Shown one piece after another: positions 52,598-62,941 of a DNA stretch of 64,000 bases. The stretch's first letter is position 1. Each line of letters starts with the position of its first letter. The position numbers and the translations under genes were made by a program. The notes beneath the pieces were generated by a model. It saw only the letters and a list, made by a program, of their open reading frames with translations, was not told where the DNA came from and made no database searches. Source of the stretch: Gemmobacter serpentinus (GTDB taxonomy: Bacteria; Pseudomonadota; Alphaproteobacteria; Rhodobacterales; Rhodobacteraceae). The DNA lies in the NCBI RefSeq assembly GCF_008973825.1, contig NZ_WCHR01000034.1, positions 1 through 64,000 of the forward strand. The letters run 5' to 3'.

Positions 52598-53470
52598 ATG
52601 GCAACCGAACAGTCCCGCACGGCTGCGCGCCTCATGGTCTCTCCCGCCGTCATCCTGCTGTTTCTGTGGATGATCGTGCCGCTTGGAATGACCATTTACT
52701 TCAGCTTCCTGCGCTACAACCTGCTTATGCCGGGGATGGAAAGCTGGGCCGGCTTCGACAATTACTATTACTTCCTTGCCCAACCCGCCTTCACCTCGGC
52801 GCTGATCAACACGCTACTGCTGGTGGGGGGCGTGCTGCTGATCACCGTGGTCGGCGGCATCGCGCTGGCGCTTCTGCTGGACCAGCCCTTCAAGGGGCAG
52901 GGTGTGGTGCGCGTCATGGTGATCGCACCCTTCTTCGTGATGCCCACCGTTTCGGCGCTGGTCTGGAAGAACATGTTCATGAACCCGGTCAACGGCATCT
53001 TTGCGCATATCGCCAAGGCCATCGGCGTTCAGCCCTTTGATTTTCTCAGCCATGCGCCGCTTGCCTCGATCATCCTGATCGTCGCCTGGAGCTGGCTGCC
53101 CTTCGCCACGCTGATCCTGCTGACCGCGCTGCAAAGCCTTGACCGCGAGCAGATGGAGGCCGCCGAGATGGATGGCGCCAACTGGATCAACCGTTTCGTC
53201 TATCTGGTGCTGCCGCACCTGACCCGGTCGATCACCGTGGTCGTGCTGATCCAGACAATCTTCCTGCTGTCGGTCTTTGCCGAGATCCTGGTGACCACCA
53301 ATGGCGGTCCGGGCACGGCCTCTACCAACCTGCCCTATCTGGTCTATGCGCAATCGCTGTTGAACTTCGACGTGGGCGGTGGCTCGGCCGGCGGGATCAT
53401 CGCCGTCATCCTCGCCAATATCGTGGCCTTCTTCCTGATGCGCATGATCGGCAAGAATCTGGAGACCTGA
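52598..53470 (+). CDS. smoF: Polyol ABC transporter permease (first)
   Basis: A 290-aa inner-membrane permease of the MalF type with six predicted membrane segments. The ATPase-contact EAA loop is visible as EAAEMDGANWINRFVYLVLPHL. Others in the row are FNFD-containing periplasmic loops such as PYLVYAQSLLNFDVGGGSAGG. It lies 96 bases after smoE, with an intervening hairpin, and 3 bases before the second permease gene. Confidence 0.93.
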   Translation: MATEQSRTAARLMVSPAVILLFLWMIVPLGMTIYFSFLRYNLLMPGMESWAGFDNYYYFLAQPAFTSALINTLLLVGGVLLITVVGGIALALLLDQPFKGQGVVRVMVIAPFFVMPTVSALVWKNMFMNPVNGIFAHIAKAIGVQPFDFLSHAPLASIILIVAWSWLPFATLILLTALQSLDREQMEAAEMDGANWINRFVYLVLPHLTRSITVVVLIQTIFLLSVFAEILVTTNGGPGTASTNLPYLVYAQSLLNFDVGGGSAGGIIAVILANIVAFFLMRMIGKNLET

Positions 53471-53473
53471 GAC

Positions 53474-54304
53474 ATGGCCCGCAAAACAACCCCCGCGAAA
53501 ACCGCCGTGGTCACAATTGCTGCCTGGACCATCGGCTTTCTGATCTTCTTCCCGATCCTGTGGATCATCATCCTGTCCTTCAAGACCGAGGGCGACGCGA
53601 TCAAATCGCCGCTTCAGGTGCTGACTTCGGGCTGGACGCTGCATTCCTATGCCGAGGTGCAGACGCGCTCCAACTATGCGCTGCATTTCTGGAACTCGGT
53701 CATCCTGTCGCTTGGATCCACGGTGCTGGCGCTGGTGATCGCGATCCCGGCCGCCTGGGCCATGGCCTTCGTGCCGGGCAAGCGCACCAAGGATCTGCTG
53801 ATGTGGATGCTGTCGACCAAGATGATGCCTGCCGTGGGCGTTCTGGTGCCGATGTATCTGCTGTTCCGCGATTTCGGTCTGCTGGACAGCCGCATCGGTC
53901 TGGTTGTGGTGCTGACGCTGATCAACCTGCCGATCGTGATCTGGATGCTTTACACCTATTTCAAGGAAATCCCCGGCGAGATCCTTGAAGCCGCCCGCAT
54001 GGACGGTGCCGGTCTGAAATCCGAGATCCTCTATGTGCTGACGCCGATGGCGGTGCCGGGCATCGCCTCGACCCTGCTCCTGAACATCATCCTCGCCTGG
54101 AATGAGGCGTTCTGGACCCTGCAACTGACCACCAAGAATGCAGCGCCCCTGACGCAGTTCATCGCCAGCTATTCCAGCCCCGAAGGGCTGTTCTACGCGA
54201 AACTCTCGGCGGCCTCGACCATGGCCATTGCGCCGATCCTGATCCTCGGCTGGTTCAGCCAGAAGCAACTCGTCCGCGGCCTGACATTCGGCGCGGTGAA
54301 GTGA
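53474..54304 (+). CDS. smoG: Polyol ABC transporter permease (second)
   Basis: A 276-aa permease of the MalG type with about six membrane segments. The EAA loop reads EAARMDGAGLKSEILYVL, followed by PMAVPGIASTLLLNIILAWNE, and the C terminus is the usual GLTFGAVK. It pairs with SmoF to form the membrane channel. It starts 3 bases after smoF, and the ATPase gene begins 8 bases after its stop. Confidence 0.93.
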   Translation: MARKTTPAKTAVVTIAAWTIGFLIFFPILWIIILSFKTEGDAIKSPLQVLTSGWTLHSYAEVQTRSNYALHFWNSVILSLGSTVLALVIAIPAAWAMAFVPGKRTKDLLMWMLSTKMMPAVGVLVPMYLLFRDFGLLDSRIGLVVVLTLINLPIVIWMLYTYFKEIPGEILEAARMDGAGLKSEILYVLTPMAVPGIASTLLLNIILAWNEAFWTLQLTTKNAAPLTQFIASYSSPEGLFYAKLSAASTMAIAPILILGWFSQKQLVRGLTFGAVK

Positions 54305-54312
54305 GGTAACCC

Positions 54313-55319
<1,007 letters not shown>

Positions 55320-55320
<1 letters not shown>

Positions 55321-56090
55321 TGCGGCTTTTGGGCAAGACTGCGCTGATCACGGGGGCCGCGCGCGGCATCGGGCTGGAATTTGCCCGTGCCTATATCGCC
55401 GAGGGCGCGCAGGTCGCCCTTGCAGATATCAATGCGGCGGCGGTGGCGGAAGCCGCCGCCAGCCTTGGTCCCAAGGCGCACGCCGTGCAGATGGATGTGA
55501 CCGATCAGGCCAGTATCGATGCGGGCTTTGCCCGTGCCGTGGGGGCGATGGGCAAGCTGGACATCCTTGTAAACAATGCGGCCCTTTTCACCGCATCGCC
55601 GGTGACCGAGATCGCCCGCGCCGATTATGACCGCCTGTTCGCGGTCAATGTTGCGGGCACGCTGTTTTGTATGCAGGCGGCGGCGAAACAGATGATCGCG
55701 CAAGGCCATGGTGGCAAGATCATCAATATGGCAAGCCAGGCCGGGCGGCGTGGTGAAAGCCTTGTTGCGGTCTATTGCGCGACCAAGGCTGCCGTCATCA
55801 GCCTGACCCAAAGCGCGGGCCTGAATCTGATCGCCCATGGCATCAATGTGAACGCCATCGCCCCCGGCGTGGTCGATGGCGATCATTGGGACGGGGTCGA
55901 TGCCTATTTCGCCAAATACGAGCGCAAGGCACCCGGCCAGAAAAAGCGCGAGGTGGGCGCCGCCGTTCCCTTCGGGCGCATGGGCACCGCCGCAGATCTG
56001 ACCGGCATGGCGATCTTCCTCGCCACGCCAGAAGCCGATTACATCGTCGCCCAATGCTTCGGCGTGGACGGCGGCAACTGGATGGCATGA
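55320..56090 (+). CDS. smoS: Sorbitol (L-iditol) 2-dehydrogenase, SDR type
   Basis: NAD-dependent oxidation of sorbitol to fructose. The 256-aa short-chain dehydrogenase has the same length as the R. sphaeroides enzyme. The cofactor motif is TGAARGIG (11-18), NNAA at 85-88, with catalytic Ser139, Tyr152 and Lys156 (INMASQAG, YCATK). The C-terminal CFGVDGGNWMA is typical. The ATG at 55320 overlaps the smoK stop; a GTG one codon earlier is a minor alternative. Confidence 0.93.
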
Positions 56091-57538
56091 CCATGACCGA
56101 CACTGCCCTTTCCGTGCAGACACCCCGCTATGACCGCAAGGGCCTGACGCCCGGCATCGTCCATATCGGGCTTGGCAATTTCCACCGCGCCCATATGGCG
56201 GTCTATCTGGATGACCTGTTCGCCCAAGGGGTCGACCATGACTGGGCGATCATCGGTGCGGGCGTGCGCGCGCCCGATGCCGCGATGCGGGATGCGCTGA
56301 AGGGGCAGGATTGCCTCTCCACCGTGATCGAGCTGGATCCGGCGGGCAAGACCTGTCGCCGCGTGGGGTCGATGATCGACTTTCTGCCGGTCGAGGCCGA
56401 CAATGCCAGCCTGATCGCCGCGATGGCCCGCCCCGAGATCCGCATTGTCAGCCTGACGGTGACGGAGGGCGGCTATTTCATCAATGCCGCCACAGGCCAG
56501 TTCGACCCGACCGCGCCCGATATCGTCCATGATGCCGCCAACCCGGAAAAGCCCCGCACCGCTTTCGGCGCGATCATCGCGGCGCTGAAGGCGCGGCGGG
56601 CGGCGGGCACCGCGCCCTTCACCGTCATGTGCTGCGACAACCTGCCGGGCAATGGCGATGTGACCCGGGCCGCCGTTCTGGGCCTTGCCCGCCTGTCGGA
56701 CCCCGCACTTGCCGATTGGATCGACGCCAATATCGCCTTCCCCAATGGTATGGTGGATCGCATCACCCCCGCCACCGGCCCGCGCGAGCGCGCGCTGGCC
56801 GCAAGTTTCGGCCTTGGCGATGACCCGGTGCCCGTCACCTGCGAGCCGTTCCGGCAATGGGTGGTGGAGGATCACTTCCCCTCCGGCCGACCGGCACTGG
56901 AAAAGGTCGGCGTCACCTTCTCGGATCAGGTTCATGCCTATGAGATGATGAAGATCCGCATCCTGAACGGGGGGCACGCGATCATCGCCTATCCCGGCGG
57001 GCTGATGGATATCGAACTGGTGCATGAGGCGATGGCCAACCCGCTGATCTCGGGGCTTCTGGACAAGGTGGAGACCGAAGAGGTCATCCCTTGCGTGCCC
57101 CCGGTCCCCAATACCGAGATCCCGGCCTATTACGATCTTATCCGCGCGCGGTTCTCCAACCCGGAAGTCGCGGATACCGAGCGCAGGCTTTGCCTTGACG
57201 GCTCCAACCGCCAGCCGAAATTCATCATCCCCTCGGTGCGCGACCGCCGTGCCGCTGGCAAATCGGCGCGCGGGCTTGCCCTGATATCGGCCCTGTGGTG
57301 CCGTTACTGCGCAGGCGTGACCGATAGCGGCGCGGAGATCGCGCCCAATGATCCGAACTGGGACACGCTGCAGGCCCTGTCGCGTCAGGCCAAGACCGAG
57401 CCCCGGCTCTGGCTGGAACAGCGCATGATCTATGGTGATCTGGCCGATGACGCGGAATTTGCCGCCGATTTCACCCATTGGCTGAACAGCCTCTGGGCCA
57501 ATGGCACGGCGGCGACACTGAAAGCCTATCTGGGCTGA
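56087..57538 (+). CDS. mtlK: Mannitol 2-dehydrogenase (polyol-specific long-chain dehydrogenase)
   Basis: NAD-dependent oxidation of D-mannitol to fructose, possibly also D-arabinitol or sorbitol. The 483-aa protein has the N-terminal GIVHIGLGNFHRAHMAVYLDDL cofactor region, LTVTEGGYF and CCDNLPGNG. The catalytic row K289-x4-N294-x2-H297 is in KIRILNGGH. Length and motifs match the long-chain mannitol dehydrogenase family. Its ATG overlaps the smoS stop. A second in-frame ATG lies at 56093. A terminator follows, and no fructokinase or xylulokinase gene follows, unlike some relatives. Confidence 0.94.
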   Translation: MTMTDTALSVQTPRYDRKGLTPGIVHIGLGNFHRAHMAVYLDDLFAQGVDHDWAIIGAGVRAPDAAMRDALKGQDCLSTVIELDPAGKTCRRVGSMIDFLPVEADNASLIAAMARPEIRIVSLTVTEGGYFINAATGQFDPTAPDIVHDAANPEKPRTAFGAIIAALKARRAAGTAPFTVMCCDNLPGNGDVTRAAVLGLARLSDPALADWIDANIAFPNGMVDRITPATGPRERALAASFGLGDDPVPVTCEPFRQWVVEDHFPSGRPALEKVGVTFSDQVHAYEMMKIRILNGGHAIIAYPGGLMDIELVHEAMANPLISGLLDKVETEEVIPCVPPVPNTEIPAYYDLIRARFSNPEVADTERRLCLDGSNRQPKFIIPSVRDRRAAGKSARGLALISALWCRYCAGVTDSGAEIAPNDPNWDTLQALSRQAKTEPRLWLEQRMIYGDLADDAEFAADFTHWLNSLWANGTAATLKAYLG

Positions 57539-57549
57539 TCCACCCTTAT

Positions 57550-57572
57550 CCCCCGGGCCTTTGGTCCGGGGG
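57550..57572 (+). terminator. Terminator of the polyol operon
   Basis: A 10-bp stem (CCCCCGGGCC / GGTCCGGGGG, one G-T pair) with a TTT loop, 11 bases after the mtlK stop. Confidence 0.8.
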
Positions 57573-57588
57573 TCAGCCGCGCAAAGAT

Positions 57589-57674
57589 TGAGTATTTGGG
57601 CAAGCAGCAATGAGCATATCGCAGCACCGGCATTCCGCGCCGCCCTTAGGCTTTGCTGCTTGTCCAAATACTCA
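57589..57674. repeat. Inverted pair of the 22-bp intergenic element (copies B and C)
   Basis: TGAGTATTTGGGCAAGCAGCAA (57589-57610) and its complement with one mismatch (57653-57674) flank 42 bases. They could form a long hairpin in RNA. The same element occurs once at 26286-26307. The rest of the 57573-57810 gap shows no gene. Confidence 0.85.
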
Positions 57675-57810
57675 AATGCCAGCGCCAGCCGAGCCACGCG
57701 CTGCCCTCCAGATGGCCCCCTCACCGAATAGTCAGCCCACATCCGCCACCGCGCTGCGGCGGGACGGGATTTCCCCTTGACCTTCGCGCCCGCCCTGTCA
57801 AAACCGCCTC

Positions 57811-58872
57811 ATGGCTACAGCGACCCTCACAATTGACCTAGACGCCATTGCCGCCAATTGGCGCGCGATGGACCGGATGAGCGACCAGACCACGCAGACC
57901 GCTGCGGTGGTGAAGGCCGATGCCTATGGCCTGGGCGCGCGCCGTGTGGCGCGGGTGCTGGCCGAGGCGGGTGCCCGGCGCTTCTTTGTGGCCGCCGCCG
58001 AAGAAGGCGCGGCCGTCCGCCAGGCGCTTGGGCCGGGCCCGCAGATCAATGTGCTGGGCGGCCATATGGCGGGCGATACCGAAATGGTCCATGATCTGGA
58101 CCTGACGCCCATGCTGAATTCGGTCGACCAGATCACCCGGCATCTGGAAAGCCTGCCGGGCCATCCGTTCGGCATCCAGCTGGACACGGGCATGAACCGT
58201 CTGGGGCTTGAGGCCGCGGAATGGGAGGCGGTGGCCCCGCTGGTTCTGGAACAAGGCCCCGAGTTGGTAATGAGCCATCTGGCCTGCGCCGATGAGCCCG
58301 ACCATCCGATGAACCTTGCGCAACTGACCGAATTTCATGCCCTGACCGACGGGATCGGCGTGCCACGCAGTCTGGCGGCGACCGGCGGCATCCTGCTTGG
58401 CCCCGACTATCACTTTGAACTGACCCGCCCGGGCATCGGCCTTTACGGCGGGCGCCCCTTTGGCGATGCCCGCCCGGTGGTCGGCCTCAGCCTGCCGGTC
58501 ATTCAGGTGCGCGAGGTCGCCCCGGGCGAGATCGTGGGCTATTCCTGTGGCTATATCGCCGATCAGCCGCGCCTGATTGCCACGCTGGCCGCAGGCTATG
58601 CCGATGGCTTGACCCGGCGCTATTCGGGGGCGGCAACGCTCTGGGATGGCGATACCGCCGTGCCGCTGGTGGGGCGCGTCTCGATGGATCTGATCACCGC
58701 CGATGTCACCCATCTGCGCGACATTCCCCGCGCGCTTGACATGCTCGGGCCGATGCAGGGGATCGACGATCTGGCCGATATCGCGGGCACCATCGGCTAT
58801 GAGGTTCTGACCTCGCTCGGCCATCGCTATACCCGCCGCTATGTCTCGGCCATGACCCGGGGGCAGGTGTGA
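57811..58872 (+). CDS. alr: Alanine racemase
   Basis: PLP-dependent interconversion of L- and D-alanine for peptidoglycan. The 353-aa protein has the PLP lysine K35 in [11 protein letters not shown], a [10 protein letters not shown] segment, [11 protein letters not shown] and the C-terminal-domain motifs AAGYADGL and GRVSMDLI. Length is normal for the family. Its stop overlaps the GTG start of mlaE, an uncommon coupling of a wall-precursor enzyme to a lipid transporter. Confidence 0.94.
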   Translation: MATATLTIDLDAIAANWRAMDRMSDQTTQTAAVVKADAYGLGARRVARVLAEAGARRFFVAAAEEGAAVRQALGPGPQINVLGGHMAGDTEMVHDLDLTPMLNSVDQITRHLESLPGHPFGIQLDTGMNRLGLEAAEWEAVAPLVLEQGPELVMSHLACADEPDHPMNLAQLTEFHALTDGIGVPRSLAATGGILLGPDYHFELTRPGIGLYGGRPFGDARPVVGLSLPVIQVREVAPGEIVGYSCGYIADQPRLIATLAAGYADGLTRRYSGAATLWDGDTAVPLVGRVSMDLITADVTHLRDIPRALDMLGPMQGIDDLADIAGTIGYEVLTSLGHRYTRRYVSAMTRGQV

Positions 58873-59648
58873 GCATCCTTTCCCCCGTAGCAAGCCTCGG
58901 GCGTGCCACGCTCGGGCTTCTGGCAAGCCTTGGCCGCGTGGTGATCTTTGCCGCGCAGATCATCAGCCATATCTTCCGCCCGCCCTTCTATCCGCGGGAA
59001 TTCGGGCAAGCCCTGCTGCAGATCGGCTGGTTCTCGCTGCCGGTGGTCGGCATGACTGCCCTGTTCACGGGCGGCGCGCTGGCGCTTCAGATCTATGCCG
59101 GCGGCGCGCGCTTCAGCGCCGAGGCCGTGGTGCCCGCCATCGTCGCCATCGGCATGGCGCGCGAGCTGGGGCCGGTGCTGGGGGGCCTGATGGTGGCCGC
59201 GCGCGTGGCGTCTTCCATCGCCGCCGAAATCGGCACGATGAAGGTGACCGAACAGATCGACGCGCTGACCACCCTGTCGACCAACCCGTTGAAATATCTG
59301 GCTGTGCCGCGCGTGGTTGCGGCCACACTCGCCGTGCCGGTTCTGGTTGCCGTGGGCGACAGCATCGGCATCATGGGCGGCTGGCTGGTCGGCGTGCAGC
59401 GCCTTGATTTCAACTCTGCCGCCTATATCAAGAACACGGTCGATTTCCTCGAGATGTGGGACGTCACCTCGGGCCTGCTGAAAGGCGCGGCCTTCGGCTT
59501 TCTCGTGGCGCTGATGGGCTGCTATCACGGCATGAACTCGGGTCGAGGCGCGCAGGGCGTGGGGCGGGCCACCAAATCCGCCGTTGTCTCGGCCTCGGTG
59601 CTGATCTTCGCTGCGAACTACCTGCTGACGGAGCTGTTCTTTTCATGA
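58869..59648 (+). CDS. mlaE: MlaE-family ABC transporter permease
   Basis: Membrane subunit of an outer-membrane lipid-asymmetry (phospholipid transport) system. The 259-aa protein has five to six membrane segments and family motifs [43 protein letters not shown] and [20 protein letters not shown]. It starts with GTG, overlapping the alr stop, and its own stop overlaps the mlaF ATG. The substrate-binding MlaD and MlaC partners are not in the immediate neighbourhood. Confidence 0.92.
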   Translation: MSILSPVASLGRATLGLLASLGRVVIFAAQIISHIFRPPFYPREFGQALLQIGWFSLPVVGMTALFTGGALALQIYAGGARFSAEAVVPAIVAIGMARELGPVLGGLMVAARVASSIAAEIGTMKVTEQIDALTTLSTNPLKYLAVPRVVAATLAVPVLVAVGDSIGIMGGWLVGVQRLDFNSAAYIKNTVDFLEMWDVTSGLLKGAAFGFLVALMGCYHGMNSGRGAQGVGRATKSAVVSASVLIFAANYLLTELFFS

Positions 59649-60391
59649 TCGAACTCTCTGACGTGCATAAATCCTTTGGCAGCAATGCGGTGCTGCGTGG
59701 CGTGGATCTGACCATCGCCAAGGGCACCTCGATGGTGATTATCGGTGGCTCGGGCACCGGCAAATCGGTGCTGCTGAAAGGCATTCTGGGGCTGGTGAAG
59801 CCCGATCGCGGCACCATCACGCTGGATGGTCAGGATGTGACGCGCGGCGACCGCGACGCCTTTCTGGCGCGGTTCGGGATGCTGTTTCAAGGGGCCGCGC
59901 TGTTCGACAGCCTGCGCATCTGGGAAAATGTCGCCTTCCGCCTGCTGCGCGGATCGCTGGCCCGCCCCAAGGCCGAGGCGCGCGAGATCGCGATTGAAAA
60001 GCTGCGCCGTGTGGGCCTCGGGCCCCAGGTCGCCGACCTCTTTCCGGCGGAACTGTCGGGCGGGATGCAAAAACGCGTAGGTCTGGCCCGCGCCATTGCC
60101 GCCAACCCGGAAGTGATCTTTTTCGACGAGCCGACGACAGGTCTTGACCCGATCATGTCTGGCGTCATCAATGATCTGATCCGCGAGATCGTGACCGAGA
60201 TGGGCGCGACCGCAATGACCATCACCCATGACATGACCAGTGTCCGCGCCATCGCCGACAATGTGGCGATGCTGCATGGAGGCAAGGTGCGCTGGACCGG
60301 GCCGGTTTCGGAATTGGATGAAACGCCAGACCCTTATGTGCAGCAGTTCATCCACGGCCGGGCCGAAGGGCCCATCGAATCGCTGCGCTGA
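59645..60391 (+). CDS. mlaF: MlaF-family ABC transporter ATPase
   Basis: A 248-aa ATPase partner of MlaE. Walker A is GGSGTGKSVLLKG, the signature is ELSGGMQKRVGLARAI, Walker B is VIFFDEPTTGLDPIMSG and the His loop is in MTITHDMTS. The ATG at 59645 overlaps the mlaE stop; an upstream open frame belongs to mlaE. With MlaE it forms the inner-membrane transporter core. Confidence 0.94.
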   Translation: MIELSDVHKSFGSNAVLRGVDLTIAKGTSMVIIGGSGTGKSVLLKGILGLVKPDRGTITLDGQDVTRGDRDAFLARFGMLFQGAALFDSLRIWENVAFRLLRGSLARPKAEAREIAIEKLRRVGLGPQVADLFPAELSGGMQKRVGLARAIAANPEVIFFDEPTTGLDPIMSGVINDLIREIVTEMGATAMTITHDMTSVRAIADNVAMLHGGKVRWTGPVSELDETPDPYVQQFIHGRAEGPIESLR

Positions 60392-60534
60392 ACACCGCGC
60401 ATGACCGTTGCCGCCCCGGCGACAGTCACGAGGCCCCACCCCCACTGTTTCCACATGCTGCAATTGCGGCAAGAATGTGTTGCACTCGGCGGGCTTCCGG
60501 GAAAGGTTAACCGCAAGGATTACCGGGGTGCATC

Positions 60535-61323
60535 ATGTTTGACGATCACGCGCATCTGTGGCGGCTGGCAAGCAGCGTGGCGCAGAACGTGGCCTTTGGG
60601 GCGATTGTCGCCATCACCGCCTTCCTGGGCCTCTGCACCCTGCTTGCCGCCATCGGCCAGATGCCCTGGCCAACCATGCAACTGGCCTGGGGCGATGTGG
60701 CGCTGCCCGCGGCAGGCATGTGGGTGCAGATCGCACTGACCGCGATCATGCTCTGTATCTGCTTCTTCATTCCGGCCAATGCCCGCATGGCGCGGCTGGA
60801 GAAAACCCACCGTTCCTTCCAGATCGGGATGGAGGATGTGAAGCGCGCCTATTCGCTGGCGCACGCCGCCGACCGCACCGGCGTCTTCAGCCTGTCCTCG
60901 GAATTCGAGGAGATGCGGCAGCGGATGGAACTGCTGCGCAAACATCCGGACCTGCAGCATCTGGAGCCGGAGCTGCTGGAACTTGCCGCGCAGATGAGCT
61001 TCCAATCCCGCGATCTGGCCCGGGCCTATTCGGATGACAAGGTCGGGCGGGCACGCGAATTTCTGAAAGCCCGGCAATCGGACAGCGATGCCATGGCCGA
61101 AAAGATCCGCCTTGCCCGCATGACGGTCGACGAACTGAAACGCTGGATCACCGATGTCGAGGCGGAAGAACGCCGCAACCACGCCCAGATCCGCCGCCTT
61201 GAGGCCGATCTGCACGAGGTGCTGCCCGCGCTTGGCTATGCCTTTGACGAGCCGCGCGAGGTGGCGCGCGATCTGAACGTGGTGCCGCTGCATGGCAGCA
61301 AGGGCGAGATGCTACCGCAGTAA
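60535..61323 (+). CDS. Membrane-anchored coiled-coil protein of unknown function
   Basis: A 262-aa protein with two N-terminal membrane segments (about 17-40 and 61-81) followed by a long charged, helical cytoplasmic part. Coiled-coil heptads are likely around 105-150 (EFEEMRQRMELLRK) and 175-235 (AEKIRLARMTVDELKRW). The C terminus contains LNVVPLHG. I do not recognise a family or active site. It is on the same strand as mlaEF, 143 bases downstream, and may be independently transcribed; the sequence before it (AAAGGTTAACC) is unremarkable. Homologues in this order are sometimes called DNA repair proteins, without visible support. Confidence 0.75.
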   Translation: MFDDHAHLWRLASSVAQNVAFGAIVAITAFLGLCTLLAAIGQMPWPTMQLAWGDVALPAAGMWVQIALTAIMLCICFFIPANARMARLEKTHRSFQIGMEDVKRAYSLAHAADRTGVFSLSSEFEEMRQRMELLRKHPDLQHLEPELLELAAQMSFQSRDLARAYSDDKVGRAREFLKARQSDSDAMAEKIRLARMTVDELKRWITDVEAEERRNHAQIRRLEADLHEVLPALGYAFDEPREVARDLNVVPLHGSKGEMLPQ

Positions 61324-61348
61324 GCCGGGCGGGCCGTGCTGTCATAAG

Positions 61349-61447
61349 GATCGCGCGACCATCGGATCGCCCTCTCATGCGGATCGCCCGGCCATGCGGG
61401 CCGCTCGTCCATGCGGGGGATCTACCATGCAGGGGGATCTGCCCTGC
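61349..61447. repeat. Degenerate 16-17-bp tandem repeat, six units
   Basis: Six consecutive units of the form GGATCGCCCGGCCATGC lie at 61349, 61364, 61381, 61398, 61415 and 61431. They drift in sequence but keep the length. They fill half of the gap between the coiled-coil gene and the PqiA-like gene. Confidence 0.8.
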
Positions 61448-61526
61448 GGATCACACATCACGCGGACCAACTGCACCGCGAAAAGGTGAGGCCGCGCCCA
61501 CCTTGCGCCTGCCCCGCTTTCCAAGC

Positions 61527-61967
61527 ATGGTCTGGCCCATGCCATACCCCGTCTCGCGCCTGCTGAACCTCTGCCTGCTGATCGCCTTTCCGGTATCGTG
61601 GTTCGCGCCGCTGTTGCGGGCAGGCCTGCTGCCGGTCTTCGGCCTGTCGGAACTCTCGGTCCTGTCGGGTCTGCAATCGCTGTGGCAAAGCGATGTGGGC
61701 CTTGCGCTGCTGGTGACCTTCTGCGCGGTCTTCGCCCCGATGATGAAGGTCACGGGCCGTGCGTTGCGCGATTTCGGCCTGCTGGACCCGCGTGTTGAGC
61801 CTGCGCTGGTGGTGCTTGGCAAACTGGCCATGGCCGATATCTTTCTGATCGCGCTCTATGTGGTGATCGTCAAAGGCGTGGGGATGGCCACGGTGGAAAC
61901 CGCCTGGGGGCTGTATCTCTTTTCCGCCTGCGTCCTGACCTCGCTGTTCCTGAGGAGCCCGAAATGA
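61527..61967 (+). CDS. PqiA-like (paraquat-inducible protein A family) membrane protein
   Basis: A 146-aa protein with about four membrane segments, matching one PqiA domain: [31 protein letters not shown] and [22 protein letters not shown]. PqiA/LetA proteins help move lipids between membranes together with MCE proteins, so proximity to mlaEF fits. Most relatives have two domains; this has one. The start at 61527 is chosen by homology; the frame is open to 61377 but covers a tandem repeat. ATG 61539 is an alternative. The stop overlaps the next gene by 4 bases. Confidence 0.8.
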   Translation: MVWPMPYPVSRLLNLCLLIAFPVSWFAPLLRAGLLPVFGLSELSVLSGLQSLWQSDVGLALLVTFCAVFAPMMKVTGRALRDFGLLDPRVEPALVVLGKLAMADIFLIALYVVIVKGVGMATVETAWGLYLFSACVLTSLFLRSPK

Positions 61968-62941
61968 CCCGTCCGCCGCTTTCCCTGCTGGATCTGACCC
62001 GCGTGCGCGAGGATCAGGGGCCGGCACAGGCGCTGCGCAATGCAGCCGCCATTGCCGCCCATGTGGAGACCTTGGGCTTTCGCCGCTACTGGGTGGCCGA
62101 GCATCACAATATGGAGGGCGTGGCCTCGGCCGCGACGCCGGTGGTGATCGGACATGTCGCGGGGGCGACCAAGACGATCCGCGTGGGGGCTGGTGGCGTC
62201 ATGCTGCCCAATCACGCGCCCTATGTGATTGCCGAACAATTCGGCACGCTGGCGCAGCTTTATCCGGGCCGCATCGATCTGGGCCTTGGCCGGGCACCGG
62301 GCACCGATGGCGCGACCCTGATCCGGGCGCTGCGCCGCGATCCGCAAGGTGCCGACCGCTTTCCGCAAGACGTGGTGGAGCTGATGGGGTGGTTCGCGCC
62401 CGAGAACGGCCATGGCATCACCGCCGTGCCTGCCGCGGGCACCGATGTGGAGATGGTGATCCTTGGGTCATCCCATTTCGGCGCGATGCTGGCAGCACAG
62501 CTTGGCCTGCCCTATGCCTTTGCCTCGCATTTCGCGCCTGCCGCACTGGACGAGGCGCTGCATCTCTATCGCAGCAACTTCCGTCCCTCGGATCGCCTGC
62601 GCGATCCGCATGTCATGGTCGCGGTCAATGTGCTGACCGCCGAAACCGAGGCCGAGGCGCGCCATCTGTTCACCACCACGCAGCAGGGATTTCTGGGGCT
62701 GATCCGCAACAACCGCCGCTTCCAGCATCCGCCGGGGCCGCTGGACTGGACCCCGCGCGAAGAGGCGCATGTGATGGGGATGCTGTCCTGCCATGCCTGC
62801 GGCACGCCCGATCAGGTCCGCGCGGGGCTTGAAGGCATCGTGTCGATGACCCGTGCCGATGAGCTGATCCTTGTCACCGATTGCTTTGATTTCGAGGCGC
62901 GCAAACGCTCATTGTCGCTGACGGCAGAGGTCTGGACGTAA
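61964..62941 (+). CDS. Luciferase-like (LLM class) flavin-dependent oxidoreductase
   Basis: A 325-aa TIM-barrel oxidoreductase of the bacterial-luciferase superfamily. Visible are the N-terminal [38 protein letters not shown] (the family's AEHH), [20 protein letters not shown] and [12 protein letters not shown]. It should use reduced flavin supplied by a partner, but the substrate is unknown. It overlaps the PqiA-like gene by 4 bases and radA by 1 base. That overlap likely reflects compact packing and not a shared pathway. Confidence 0.9.
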   Translation: MTRPPLSLLDLTRVREDQGPAQALRNAAAIAAHVETLGFRRYWVAEHHNMEGVASAATPVVIGHVAGATKTIRVGAGGVMLPNHAPYVIAEQFGTLAQLYPGRIDLGLGRAPGTDGATLIRALRRDPQGADRFPQDVVELMGWFAPENGHGITAVPAAGTDVEMVILGSSHFGAMLAAQLGLPYAFASHFAPAALDEALHLYRSNFRPSDRLRDPHVMVAVNVLTAETEAEARHLFTTTQQGFLGLIRNNRRFQHPPGPLDWTPREEAHVMGMLSCHACGTPDQVRAGLEGIVSMTRADELILVTDCFDFEARKRSLSLTAEVWT

